Positions 1 through 7,639 of a stretch of DNA of 64,000 bases are shown here, piece after piece. Numbering within the stretch: position 1 is the stretch's first letter; each line of letters begins with the position of its first letter. Origin of the DNA: Ralstonia condita (GTDB lineage: Bacteria > Pseudomonadota > Gammaproteobacteria > Burkholderiales > Burkholderiaceae); assembly GCF_958405655.1 (NCBI RefSeq), contig NZ_CATYWO010000001.1:124001-188000 (forward strand), in the 5' to 3' direction. Both the position numbers and the translations under genes were made by a program. The notes beneath the pieces were generated by a model. It saw only the letters and a program-made list of their open reading frames with translations, did no database searches and was not told the origin of the DNA.

Positions 1-148
1 CGGTGTCCATCAGCAGGTCGGTGGCTTGTTCGAGCGCACGCAGCGCGTCGCGCACGCGAGGCAGGTAGTTGTCGCCCGCGTCTGTCAGCGTGAGCTGGTT
101 GTTGCGGCGCGCAAAGAGCTTTTTGCCCAGATGCTCTTCGAGCTGCGC
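1..148 (-). pseudogene. LysR-family regulator, internal fragment
   Basis: Read on the minus strand, positions 148 to 1 give an uninterrupted stretch beginning AQLEEHLGKKLFARRNN and continuing LTLTDAGDNYLPRVRDAL. This is the recognition-helix end and wing of a LysR-type helix-turn-helix, plus the start of the linker helix. The roughly 30 residues that should come first are absent: past position 148 the sequence becomes galactonate dehydratase on the opposite strand. The 3' part runs off the left window edge, so whether the rest is intact is unknown. As it stands it has no normal start or first helices and cannot make a working DNA-binding domain. It was probably a regulator divergent from a sugar-acid operon; that role is inference. 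Confidence 0.7.
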
Positions 149-726
149 CGATGGCCAAGGTGCTCATCAAGGAGCTGGAGCCGTATCGCCCGCTCTCTAT
201 CGAAGAGCCCGTGCTGGCCGAGCAGGCCGAAACCTATGCCCGCCTGGCCGCCCACACCCATCTGCCCATCGCCGCCGGCGAGCGCATGTTCTCGCGCTTC
301 GACTTCAAGCGGGTGCTCGAGGCGGGCGGGGTGTCGATCCTGCAGCCGGACCTGTCCCACGCCGGTGGCATTACTGAATGCGTGAAGATCGCCGCCATGG
401 CCGAGGCTTATGATGTGGCGTTGGCGCCGCATTGCCCGCTGGGCCCGATCGCGCTGGCAGCGTGCCTGCACGTCGATTTCGTCAGTTGGAACGCCACGTT
501 GCAGGAACAGAGCATGGGCATCCATTACAACAAGGGCGCCGAACTGCTCGATTACGTGCGCAACAAGGCTGATTTTGCCCTGGAATGCGGGTATATCAGC
601 CCGCCGCGCCTGCCCGGCCTGGGTGTGGACATCGACGAGGCGCTGGTGATCGAACGCAGCAAGGAAGCACCCGACTGGCGCAACCCGGTGCGGCGTCATG
701 CCGATGGTTCCATCGCGGAGTGGTAG
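145..726 (+). pseudogene. dgoD: D-galactonate dehydratase, C-terminal half only
   Basis: The 191 codons from the ATG at 151 match the second half of D-galactonate dehydratase (DgoD, enolase superfamily, about 382 residues in E. coli). Homology begins with Ala-Pro codons just before the ATG, so that ATG is an internal methionine, not a real start. Retained elements are IEEPV, AAGERMFSR (both supplying metal-ligand glutamates), APHCPLGP with the catalytic histidine, and the C-terminal DWRNP and SIAEW. The N-terminal capping domain and the first metal-ligand/base motif are gone, so the product should be inactive. The junction abuts a LysR fragment on the other strand. No ribosome binding site precedes the ATG. 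A truncated protein could still be made by chance. Confidence 0.8.
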
Positions 727-797
727 GCCGGGCAGGGGAGGGGGAAGTCGCAACACGTTTTACTGACCGCGATCACCCCGGTTGGGTCATGTCTGTC

Positions 798-807
798 TGG
801 TAAAATC
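798..807 (+). promoter_or_regulatory. Extended -10 promoter of tkt
   Basis: TGGTAAAATC lies 33 bases before the tkt ATG. It has the TGn extension and a good -10 hexamer (TAAAAT), with no convincing -35 at the usual distance. The identical ten bases precede purB and oxyR in this window. Confidence 0.5.
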
Positions 808-839
808 GCGGTTTTCCCGCCTTCCGTCCGCAGGTTTGC

Positions 840-2864
840 ATGACCGCCCCCGCCCACCATTCGAATACCACCCAGCCTACCCAGCTGATGGCCAACGCCA
901 TCCGCGTGCTTGCCATGGATGCCGTCCAGCAGGCCAATTCGGGTCACCCCGGCATGCCAATGGGCATGGCGGACATCGCCGTGGCGCTGTGGAGCCGCCA
1001 CCTGCGCCACAATCCGCTGAACCCGCGCTGGCCCGACCGTGACCGCTTCGTGCTGTCGAATGGTCACGGCTCGATGCTGCTGTACGCGCTGCTGCATCTG
1101 ACAGGCTATGACCTGCCGATGTCGGAGCTGAAGAACTTCCGCCAGTTGCACAGCAAGACCGCCGGCCACCCGGAATACGGCATCACCCCGGGCGTGGAAA
1201 CGACAACCGGCCCGCTGGGCCAGGGCATCACCAACGCCGTCGGCATGGCGCTGGCCGAACGCCTGCTCGCGCAGGAGTTCAACCGCCCGGGCTTCGATAT
1301 CGTCAACCACCATACCTACGTCTTCCTCGGCGACGGCTGCCTGATGGAAGGCATCAGTCACGAAGCCTGCTCGCTGGCGGGCACGCTGGGCCTGAACAAG
1401 CTGATCGCCTTGTGGGACGACAACGGCATCTCGATCGACGGCGATGTTGTCCACTGGTTCAACGACGACACCCCGAAGCGCTTTGAAGCCTACGGCTGGA
1501 ACGTGATTCGCGCCGTCGACGGTCATAACGTGGCTGCCGTGGACGCAGCGATTGCCGAAGCGAAGACTTCGAACAAGCCGACCCTGATCTGCTGCCGGAC
1601 GATGATCGGCAAGGGTGCGCCGAACAAGGAAGGCGGCCACGACGTGCATGGTGCGCCGCTGGGTGGCGCAGAAATCGCCGCTGCCCGCGAAGCGCTGGCG
1701 TGGCCGCATGCCCCGTTCGAGGTGCCGCAGGCCGTCTATGACGCGTGGGATGGGCGCGGCCAGGGCCAGGCGCTGGAGAAAGCCTGGAATGCGCTGTTCG
1801 ATGCGTACTCCGAGCGCCATCCGGCAGAGGCAGAACAGTTCGAGCGCCGCATGCGTGGCGAGCTGCCGGAATCGTTCGGCAAGGCCGTCGCCGAGTTCAT
1901 CGAGAAGTGCGAACTGAAGGCCGAGACCATTGCCACCCGCAAGGCCAGCCAGAATACGCTCGAAGCCTACGGCCCCGTGCTGGGCGAGCTGCTTGGCGGA
2001 TCGGCCGACCTGACCGGCTCGAACCTGACCAACTGGAGTGGCAGCAAGGCCGTGCGCGTGGATGCCTGGGGTAACCACATCAACTACGGCGTGCGCGAGT
2101 TCGGGATGAGCGCCATCATGAACGGCATCGCACTGCACGGTGGCTACGTCCCGTACGGCGGCACGTTCCTGACGTTCTCCGACTACAGCCGCAACGCCCT
2201 GCGCATGGCCGCATTGATGAAGATCCGCTCGATCTTCGTCTTCACGCACGATTCCATTGGCCTGGGTGAAGACGGTCCGACGCACCAGTCGATCGAGCAC
2301 GTCTCCAGCCTGCGCCTGATTCCGAACATGGATGTGTGGCGCCCGGCCGACACCACCGAAACCGCCGTCGCCTGGGCGACCGCCATTGAGCGCCAGCACG
2401 GCCCGAGCTGCCTGATCTTCAGCCGCCAGAACCTGCCGTTCCAGGCACGCAACCCGGCCACCCGCAAAGCTATCGCCCGCGGCGGCTACGTGCTGCGCGA
2501 TGCTGCCAACGGCAAGCCGGATGTAGTCATCATCGCGACGGGTTCGGAAGTCGGCCTGGCGGTCGGTGCGGCCGATCAACTCGCCGCCGAGGGCATCCAG
2601 GCACGCGTGGTGTCGGTGCCTGCCACCACGGTGTTCGACAAGCAAGATGCTGCGTACAAGGCGAGCGTGCTGCCGCACGGCGTGCCGCGCGTCGCGGTCG
2701 AGGCGGGCGTGACCGATTTCTGGTGGAAGTACCAGGTGCAGGCCGTGGTCGGCATCGACACGTTCGGTGAGTCGGCCCCGGCGGGTGTGCTGTTCAAGCA
2801 CTTCGGCTTCACCGTCGAAAACGTGGTGAACACGGCCAAGAGCGTCATCGCTCCGGCTGCCTAA
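840..2864 (+). CDS. tkt: Transketolase
   Basis: Thiamine-diphosphate enzyme that moves two-carbon units between ketoses and aldoses in the non-oxidative pentose phosphate pathway, in the cytoplasm. The 674-residue product is full length for the family. It has the N-terminal SGHPGMPMG and NGHGSMLLY motifs, the ThDP/Mg motif GDGCLMEGISHEA around residue 163 with the paired asparagine in DDNGIS, the pyrimidine-domain region REFGMSAIMNG, and the C-terminal domain near ATGSEVGLA. The ATG at 840 follows a probable extended -10 promoter. A hairpin follows the stop, then gap, giving the central-carbon pair tkt-gap seen beside phcA in Ralstonia. There is nothing unusual in the sequence. Confidence 0.97.
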   Translation: MTAPAHHSNTTQPTQLMANAIRVLAMDAVQQANSGHPGMPMGMADIAVALWSRHLRHNPLNPRWPDRDRFVLSNGHGSMLLYALLHLTGYDLPMSELKNFRQLHSKTAGHPEYGITPGVETTTGPLGQGITNAVGMALAERLLAQEFNRPGFDIVNHHTYVFLGDGCLMEGISHEACSLAGTLGLNKLIALWDDNGISIDGDVVHWFNDDTPKRFEAYGWNVIRAVDGHNVAAVDAAIAEAKTSNKPTLICCRTMIGKGAPNKEGGHDVHGAPLGGAEIAAAREALAWPHAPFEVPQAVYDAWDGRGQGQALEKAWNALFDAYSERHPAEAEQFERRMRGELPESFGKAVAEFIEKCELKAETIATRKASQNTLEAYGPVLGELLGGSADLTGSNLTNWSGSKAVRVDAWGNHINYGVREFGMSAIMNGIALHGGYVPYGGTFLTFSDYSRNALRMAALMKIRSIFVFTHDSIGLGEDGPTHQSIEHVSSLRLIPNMDVWRPADTTETAVAWATAIERQHGPSCLIFSRQNLPFQARNPATRKAIARGGYVLRDAANGKPDVVIIATGSEVGLAVGAADQLAAEGIQARVVSVPATTVFDKQDAAYKASVLPHGVPRVAVEAGVTDFWWKYQVQAVVGIDTFGESAPAGVLFKHFGFTVENVVNTAKSVIAPAA

Positions 2865-2876
2865 AAGTTAGTTGCG

Positions 2877-2907
2877 CGCGGCACCCACGAGGTGCCGCGT
2901 TGCTTTT
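2877..2907 (+). terminator. Hairpin between tkt and gap
   Basis: A perfect nine-base stem (CGCGGCACC / GGTGCCGCG) with loop CACGA is followed by TTGCTTTT. It looks like a Rho-independent terminator or attenuator that would lower read-through from tkt into gap. Confidence 0.6.
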
Positions 2908-2941
2908 CGTCGATTTCTTTTCTGCTATCAGGAGACTGACC

Positions 2942-3940
2942 ATGACCATCAAGATCGCCATCAACGGCTTCGGCCGCATCGGACGCATGGTGTTCCGCGC
3001 CGCGATCGCCAATTTCAAGGACATCGAAGTCGTTGCCATCAACGACCTGCTCGAGCCCGACTATCTGGCCTACATGCTGAAGTACGACTCGGTGCACGGC
3101 CGCTTTGACGGTGAAGTGTCGGTCGACGGCAACACGCTCGTCGTCAACGGCAAGAAGATCCGGCTGACCGCCGTGAAGGATCCGTCCGAACTGAAGTGGG
3201 GCGAAGTCGGCGCCGATGTCGTGGTCGAGTCCACCGGCATCTTCTTGACCAAGGAAGGCGCGCAGAAGCACATCGACGCGGGCGCCAAGAAGGTCATCAT
3301 GTCGGCCCCGTCGAAGGACGACACTCCGATGTTCGTGTACGGCGTGAACCACGAAACGTACAAGGGCGAGGCGATCATCTCCAACGCTTCGTGCACGACC
3401 AACTGCCTGGCACCGGTTGCCAAGGTGCTGAACGACAAGTGGGGCATCAAGCGCGGCCTGATGACGACCGTGCACGCTGCCACCGCCACGCAGAAGACCG
3501 TTGACGGCCCGTCCAACAAGGACTGGCGCGGTGGCCGCGGCATCCTGGAAAACATCATCCCGTCGTCCACCGGCGCCGCCAAGGCCGTGGGCGTGGTGAT
3601 CCCGCAACTGAACAAGAAGCTGACTGGCATGTCGTTCCGCGTGCCGACCTCCGACGTGTCGGTCGTTGACCTGACCGTCGAGCTGGAAAAGTCCGCTTCG
3701 TACGAAGAAATCTGCGCCGAGATGAAGGCGCAGAGCCAGGGTGCGCTCAAGGGCGTGCTGGGCTACACCGAGGACAAGGTCGTGGCCACGGATTTCCGCG
3801 GCGATGCACGCACCTCGATCTTCGACGCCGAAGCCGGCATCGCACTCGACGGCACCTTCATCAAGGTCGTGAGCTGGTACGACAACGAGTGGGGCTACTC
3901 GAACAAGGTGCTGGAAATGGCCCGTGTCGTCGCAAAGTAA
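2942..3940 (+). CDS. gap: Glyceraldehyde-3-phosphate dehydrogenase
   Basis: Phosphorylating, NAD-dependent GAPDH of glycolysis/gluconeogenesis, 332 residues. The start is the ATG at 2942, preceded by AGGAG about ten bases upstream; an upstream in-frame codon would add an unrelated leader. The Rossmann motif INGFGRIGRM is at residues 6-15. The catalytic cysteine is in SNASCTTNCLAP, the partner histidine in TTVHAATATQ, and the C-terminal signature SWYDNEWGYSNK is present. A strong terminator follows at 3961. The gene lies between tkt and phcA, as in other Ralstonia. Confidence 0.97.
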   Translation: MTIKIAINGFGRIGRMVFRAAIANFKDIEVVAINDLLEPDYLAYMLKYDSVHGRFDGEVSVDGNTLVVNGKKIRLTAVKDPSELKWGEVGADVVVESTGIFLTKEGAQKHIDAGAKKVIMSAPSKDDTPMFVYGVNHETYKGEAIISNASCTTNCLAPVAKVLNDKWGIKRGLMTTVHAATATQKTVDGPSNKDWRGGRGILENIIPSSTGAAKAVGVVIPQLNKKLTGMSFRVPTSDVSVVDLTVELEKSASYEEICAEMKAQSQGALKGVLGYTEDKVVATDFRGDARTSIFDAEAGIALDGTFIKVVSWYDNEWGYSNKVLEMARVVAK

Positions 3941-3960
3941 TCGCGTCGTCACAGGACAGG

Positions 3961-3988
3961 AAAGCGCGCCTTCGGGCGCGTTTTTCTT
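3961..3988 (+). terminator. Rho-independent terminator of gap
   Basis: Stem CGCGCC / GGCGCG around a stable TTCG tetraloop, flanked by AAAG on the left and TTTTTCTTT on the right. It lies about 20 bases after the gap stop codon. Confidence 0.85.
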
Positions 3989-4031
3989 TGGGCGGGCGTT
4001 GTGGTTTTGCGGTCTGCGGGCGAGAGAAAAC

Positions 4032-4041
4032 GTTTGCAAAC
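4032..4041. promoter_or_regulatory. Palindrome upstream of the phcA promoter
   Basis: GTTTGCAAAC is a perfect ten-base palindrome about 35 bases upstream of the predicted phcA -35 box. That position suits an activator or repressor site. No factor can be named. Confidence 0.3.
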
Positions 4042-4075
4042 AGGTAAATTCGGTGTCCTGCTACGGAAATTTGCT

Positions 4076-4103
4076 TTGAAATTCGAGTTCCAATCCGTAC
4101 ACT
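4076..4103 (+). promoter_or_regulatory. Sigma-70-type promoter for phcA
   Basis: TTGAAA and TACACT are separated by 16 bases and lie about 110 bases before the phcA ATG. This is the best -35/-10 pair in the gap-phcA interval and implies a 5' leader of roughly 100 nucleotides. Confidence 0.5.
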
Positions 4104-4211
4104 GAACAAATACTACATTCTGACGTGGCAAGCTTTTTTGCCGCGTCCGGCCCATTGCCGCGGGCAATGGTCGCCTCGCAGTTTTCCTACGTGTCTGAGC
4201 CAAGGCGTCCC

Positions 4212-5255
4212 ATGGTCAACGTCGATACCAAACTGTTGGTGATATTTGTCGAGCTGCTCAGCAAGCGGAACGCCACGTACGTGGCGGAAAAGATGCATAT
4301 GACCGCGCCGGCGGTCTCCCATTCGCTGGGGCGCTTGCGCGAGATCTTCGATGATCCGCTCTTCATCCGCGTTCCGCATGGCCTGACGCCGACCCCCAAG
4401 GCGCTCGAGCTCGGCCCCAAGGTGCGTGAAATGCTCGATCTCTGGGCGGCCATCAACGAGGGCGACATTGCGTCGTTTGATCCGGCGGAAGCGGCCGGCA
4501 CCTTCAACGTGAGCTTTGCCGGCACGCTCGGCGATGCACTCTTCGACCGGTTCCTCCTTCGTGTGAAGCGCCTTGCGCCCGGTTTGCAGGTTCGCCTGAC
4601 GGAATCTTCCTCATGGGAAGCTGACGTCGCCGCCATGCGCGCCAACGAGCTGGACCTGGCGTTCTCGCCGTTTCCCACGCGCCATGCCGAGATCATGGAG
4701 GAGGTCGTGACCTCCTTCAACCTGTGGGTCTGCGCGCGCAAGGGGCATCCGACCCTCACCGACCGCTGCACGCTCGAACAGTACCTGGAATGCGAGCACA
4801 TTTTCGTCGCGCAGGGCAGCCCGGGCAGCCGTGTGGCGCCCTCGCTGATTCCGCTCGACTATGCCCTGCAGCAGCGGGGTCTCAAGCGCAACTCGACCAT
4901 GACCGTGCACGGCTGGCGCACGCAGGCCGAAGTGGCGACCCAGACCGACATGATCTTCACGGTCAACTCGCTGATGAAGGATCTGGTGTGCAAGATGCAC
5001 GACCTCAATGCGTTCCCGCTGCCGGCGGAACTTGAGACCGTGCTGGGCCTGAACATGCTGTGGCACCGTAGCCGCAACACGCATCCGATGCTGGTGTGGG
5101 CACGCAACCTGTTCAAGCAGGTCGTGGCCGAATACACCGGCCAGGCTGCCGGCACGCCTGCACATGCCTCGCTGCCCGACACGGCGCCGGACAAGGCCGG
5201 CAAGCGCGGTAACGGCGACGAACAAAAGGAGGATGAGACGCGGCTGTCAGCCTGA
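4212..5255 (+). CDS. phcA: LysR-type quorum-sensing master regulator PhcA
   Basis: Cytoplasmic DNA-binding regulator of 347 residues. The helix-turn-helix spans about residues 10-60 (NATYVAEKMHMTAPAVSHSL). It is followed by a co-inducer-type domain and a variable, charged C-terminal tail. The sequence beginning MVNVDTKLLVIFVELLSKRN and the position next to gap and tkt match Ralstonia PhcA, which switches the cell between low- and high-density states in response to the Phc signal. The ATG at 4212 is chosen because it gives the known N-terminus; a GTG at 4125 would add 29 unrelated residues. The signal synthase and relay genes lie at 15.2-20.2 kb. A bidirectional terminator separates it from the convergent fur gene. 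In non-pathogenic Ralstonia its target set may differ. Confidence 0.93.
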   Translation: MVNVDTKLLVIFVELLSKRNATYVAEKMHMTAPAVSHSLGRLREIFDDPLFIRVPHGLTPTPKALELGPKVREMLDLWAAINEGDIASFDPAEAAGTFNVSFAGTLGDALFDRFLLRVKRLAPGLQVRLTESSSWEADVAAMRANELDLAFSPFPTRHAEIMEEVVTSFNLWVCARKGHPTLTDRCTLEQYLECEHIFVAQGSPGSRVAPSLIPLDYALQQRGLKRNSTMTVHGWRTQAEVATQTDMIFTVNSLMKDLVCKMHDLNAFPLPAELETVLGLNMLWHRSRNTHPMLVWARNLFKQVVAEYTGQAAGTPAHASLPDTAPDKAGKRGNGDEQKEDETRLSA

Positions 5256-5280
5256 CATCCGCCTCCGCCCCGCGCCAATG

Positions 5281-5311
5281 AAAAACGGCCGCACATGATG
5301 CGGCCGTTTTT
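5281..5311. terminator. Bidirectional terminator between phcA and fur
   Basis: Perfect 13-base inverted repeat (AAAAACGGCCGCA / TGCGGCCGTTTTT) with a five-base loop. It has T runs on both strands and serves the convergent phcA and fur genes. Confidence 0.9.
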
Positions 5312-5328
5312 CATGGAATCATGGCAGT

Positions 5329-5760
5329 TCAGCGTTTTGGGCGATGCGGGCAGAGCTCTTTTGTGCAGTTGCCGTACAGCGACAGCGCGTGCTCTTGCAG
5401 CGCAAAGCCGCGCGCACGGGCAATGCTCTGCTGACGCTGCTCGATTTCCGCATCGAAAAATTCTTCTACACGGCCGCAATCGAGGCACACCAGGTGATCA
5501 TGGTGCTTGCCCTCGTTGAGTTCATAGATGGCCTTGCCGGATTCGAAGTTGTTGCGCGACAGCAGCCCGGCCTGCTCAAATTGAGTCAACACGCGATAGA
5601 CCGTGGCCAGGCCAATGTCCATGTGTTCGGCGAGCAGGACGCGATACACGTCTTCCGCGCTCATGTGGCGCTCTTCGCTGGTCTGGAAGATCTCGAGGAT
5701 CTTCAACCGCGGCACCGTGGCTTTCAGACCGATGTTCTTGAGGTCTGCAGGACTCGGCAT
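5329..5760 (-). CDS. fur: Ferric uptake regulator
   Basis: Iron-responsive repressor of 143 residues. The N-terminal winged helix includes GLKATVPRLKILEIF and the recognition region AEDVYRVLL. The metal-binding region has HHDHLVCLDCGRVEEF, with paired cysteines for the structural zinc, and a second CTKELC pair near the C-terminus. With Fe(II) bound it represses iron acquisition genes. It is divergent from bamE, a conserved arrangement in beta- and gammaproteobacteria, and convergent with phcA across a shared terminator. A 14-base palindrome lies 26 bases upstream of its start. Confidence 0.95.
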   Translation of the reverse strand: MPSPADLKNIGLKATVPRLKILEIFQTSEERHMSAEDVYRVLLAEHMDIGLATVYRVLTQFEQAGLLSRNNFESGKAIYELNEGKHHDHLVCLDCGRVEEFFDAEIEQRQQSIARARGFALQEHALSLYGNCTKELCPHRPKR

Positions 5761-5785
5761 GCGCCTGGCTCCCTAGAGTACAATG

Positions 5786-5799
5786 TTCGGATATCCGAA
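5786..5799. promoter_or_regulatory. Palindrome in the fur-bamE divergent promoter region
   Basis: TTCGGATATCCGAA is a perfect 14-base palindrome between the two divergent start codons. A -10-like TACAAT (5779-5784, plus strand) abuts it on one side. TATGAT, read on the minus strand, overlaps the other side. It does not resemble the classical Fur box GATAATGATAATCATTATC. It is a candidate operator controlling both genes. Confidence 0.45.
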
Positions 5800-5913
5800 T
5801 CATAAGGGTTTTGGCGGCAAAAGTCCTATCGACGGGCTTGCAGGGCGTGCCCAGTCCGCCGCCGATTCCTCCCGTACCGGGCACGCCCCGGGCCGTTTGA
5901 AAGCCGATCGCTC

Positions 5914-6570
5914 ATGACCTTTTCCTTCGCGCGCAGTTCTGTCTGTTTCGCCAATGTCGCCCGCCGTGGCGGCCTTGTGGTTGGTGCGATGCTCGCCGCG
6001 TCGGCGCTGCTTGCCGGGTGCGGTACTTACGACAGCACCACGCGCAAGATCGCCAATGCCATCACGCCGTATCGCATCGACATCGTGCAGGGCAACTTCG
6101 TTTCGCGCGAACAGGCGGCTCAGCTCAAGGAAGGCATGACGCGCGACCAGGTGCGTTTCGTGCTCGGCACGCCGCTCCTGACGGACATGTTCCACGCCAA
6201 CCGCTGGGACTACATCTTCTCGTTCAAGCGCGGCAACACGAACGTGGTGCAGGAGCGCAAGTTGACCCTCTGGTTCGATGGCGATCACCTGTCCAAGTGG
6301 GTTGGCGCGGATGACCTGCCTTCCGAGACTGAACTGATTGCCGAGATCGACGGCATCAAGCGTCCCAAGAAAGATGCCGCTGCGGCCGCCGCGGCGGCTG
6401 GCGCAGCGCCGGCGTCCCGCGCACCGTCGATCCCGTCCGCTGAGGTTGGGGAGCGCGTGCAGTCGACCACCGGCTCCAAAAATGCCATGGATGTCACGCT
6501 GCCTGACCGCCACACCGGTGGTGGCGCCACCGACACCAGCGTTCCGCCGCCGGCCTCCAAATCGCCCTGA
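5914..6570 (+). CDS. bamE: Outer-membrane assembly lipoprotein BamE
   Basis: Lipoprotein of the BAM complex, which inserts beta-barrel proteins in the outer membrane (also called SmpA/OmlA). The signal peptide ends in the lipobox LLAGC with the lipidated cysteine at residue 36. The BamE fold follows: GNFVSREQAAQLKEGMTRDQVRFVLGTP, then WDYIF and the strand LTLWFDGDHLSKW. At 218 residues it is about twice the E. coli protein; the extra part is an alanine/proline-rich tail from about residue 150, of unknown role. It is divergent from fur. Confidence 0.93.
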   Translation: MTFSFARSSVCFANVARRGGLVVGAMLAASALLAGCGTYDSTTRKIANAITPYRIDIVQGNFVSREQAAQLKEGMTRDQVRFVLGTPLLTDMFHANRWDYIFSFKRGNTNVVQERKLTLWFDGDHLSKWVGADDLPSETELIAEIDGIKRPKKDAAAAAAAAGAAPASRAPSIPSAEVGERVQSTTGSKNAMDVTLPDRHTGGGATDTSVPPPASKSP

Positions 6571-6670
6571 CGGCGGGTTGCCATACCGGCACGACATCTT
6601 CGAACGAGCGGCGGACGGGTTCCGCCGCTTGTGCGTTCTATAGACCGTTTTCCTTCTTGTATCGACTGCT

Positions 6671-7462
6671 ATGAAAATCGCGATTGCAGGCGCTTCGGGC
6701 CGCATGGGCCAGATGCTGATCGACACCGTTCTGCGTACGCCCGGCGTGACGCTGGGTGCCGCATTGGATCGCCCGGGCAGCGACGCCGTGGGCCAGGACG
6801 CTGGCGTCAAGCTTGGCAAGACGACGGGCGTGATCGTTACCGATGACGTGCGCGCAGGCTTGTCGCAGGCAGATGTGCTGATCGACTTCACACGTCCGGA
6901 CGCCACGATCCATCACCTGAACATCGCGCGTGATCTGGGCACCGCCGTGGTGATTGGCACGACCGGCTTCACGGCTGAGCAGAAAGCGAGCTTCAAGACC
7001 TATGGGGAGTCGATCGGCGTGGTGTGGGCGCCCAACATGAGCGTGGGTGTGAATGCGACGTTCAAGCTGATCGAAGTGGCTGCCAAGATCCTCGCTCAGG
7101 GTTACGACGTGGAAATCATCGAGGCCCATCACAAGCACAAGATCGACGCCCCATCGGGCACCGCGCTGAAGATGGGCGAGATCGTCGCCGAGGCGCAAGG
7201 CACCAAGCTGGCGGATCGCGCCGTCTACGCCCGCGAGGGCGAGACCGGCCCGCGTGAGCACGGCACCATCGGCTTTGCCACGATTCGGGGTGGGGACATC
7301 GTGGGCGACCACACCGTGCTGTTTGCGGGCGACGGCGAGCGCATCGAGATCACGCATCGCTCTAACACACGCCAGTCGTATGCGGAGGGTGCGGTACGCG
7401 CGGCCGTGTTCGTGGCCGGCAAGAAGGGCCTGTACGACATGAACGACGTGCTCGGCCTGTAA
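6671..7462 (+). CDS. dapB: 4-hydroxy-tetrahydrodipicolinate reductase
   Basis: NAD(P)H-dependent step of the diaminopimelate/lysine pathway, cytoplasmic, 263 residues (usual 265-275). The N-terminal nucleotide-binding motif IAGASGRMGQ is at residues 4-13, and the substrate domain has EAHHKHKIDAPSGTALKMGE with the catalytic His-His and Lys. IGTTGF and APNMSVGVN are also family hallmarks. It lies 100 bases after bamE and may share its transcript. leuS has its own promoter signal downstream. Confidence 0.96.
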   Translation: MKIAIAGASGRMGQMLIDTVLRTPGVTLGAALDRPGSDAVGQDAGVKLGKTTGVIVTDDVRAGLSQADVLIDFTRPDATIHHLNIARDLGTAVVIGTTGFTAEQKASFKTYGESIGVVWAPNMSVGVNATFKLIEVAAKILAQGYDVEIIEAHHKHKIDAPSGTALKMGEIVAEAQGTKLADRAVYAREGETGPREHGTIGFATIRGGDIVGDHTVLFAGDGERIEITHRSNTRQSYAEGAVRAAVFVAGKKGLYDMNDVLGL

Positions 7463-7548
7463 GCCGGGCGGGCCGGACGTAGCGTCGGAAGCCCCGTCCG
7501 GACCTTGTTCCTGCGGCGTCGCCGTGGCCCGGGAGGGGCCGGTGGCGA

Positions 7549-7558
7549 CGGTATAATC
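7549..7558 (+). promoter_or_regulatory. -10 promoter element of leuS
   Basis: CGGTATAATC contains a perfect -10 hexamer (TATAAT) 82 bases before the leuS ATG. It shares the GGTA-AATC context with the tkt, purB, oxyR and recG elements. No good -35 is seen. Confidence 0.5.
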
Positions 7559-7639
7559 GAGCCTTTTCCGTCATCCAATTTGGCTGTGCGCGCCGGCGCT
7601 GCAGCTGCAACCGCCCGGGCATCTGGGCGTACCGTCATC

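Noticed and set aside
696..2801. 701-codon open frame opposite tkt
   Set aside because: Antisense shadow of a GC-rich coding gene; the protein is His/Arg/Gln-rich without family motifs, and tkt on the other strand is certain.
4125..4211. Longer PhcA starting at GTG 4125
   Set aside because: The extra 29 residues are not part of LysR proteins, and the ATG at 4212 gives the known PhcA N-terminus.
5786..5799. Fur autoregulatory box
   Set aside because: The palindrome does not match the NAT-repeat pattern of Fur boxes, so it was annotated only as an unidentified operator.
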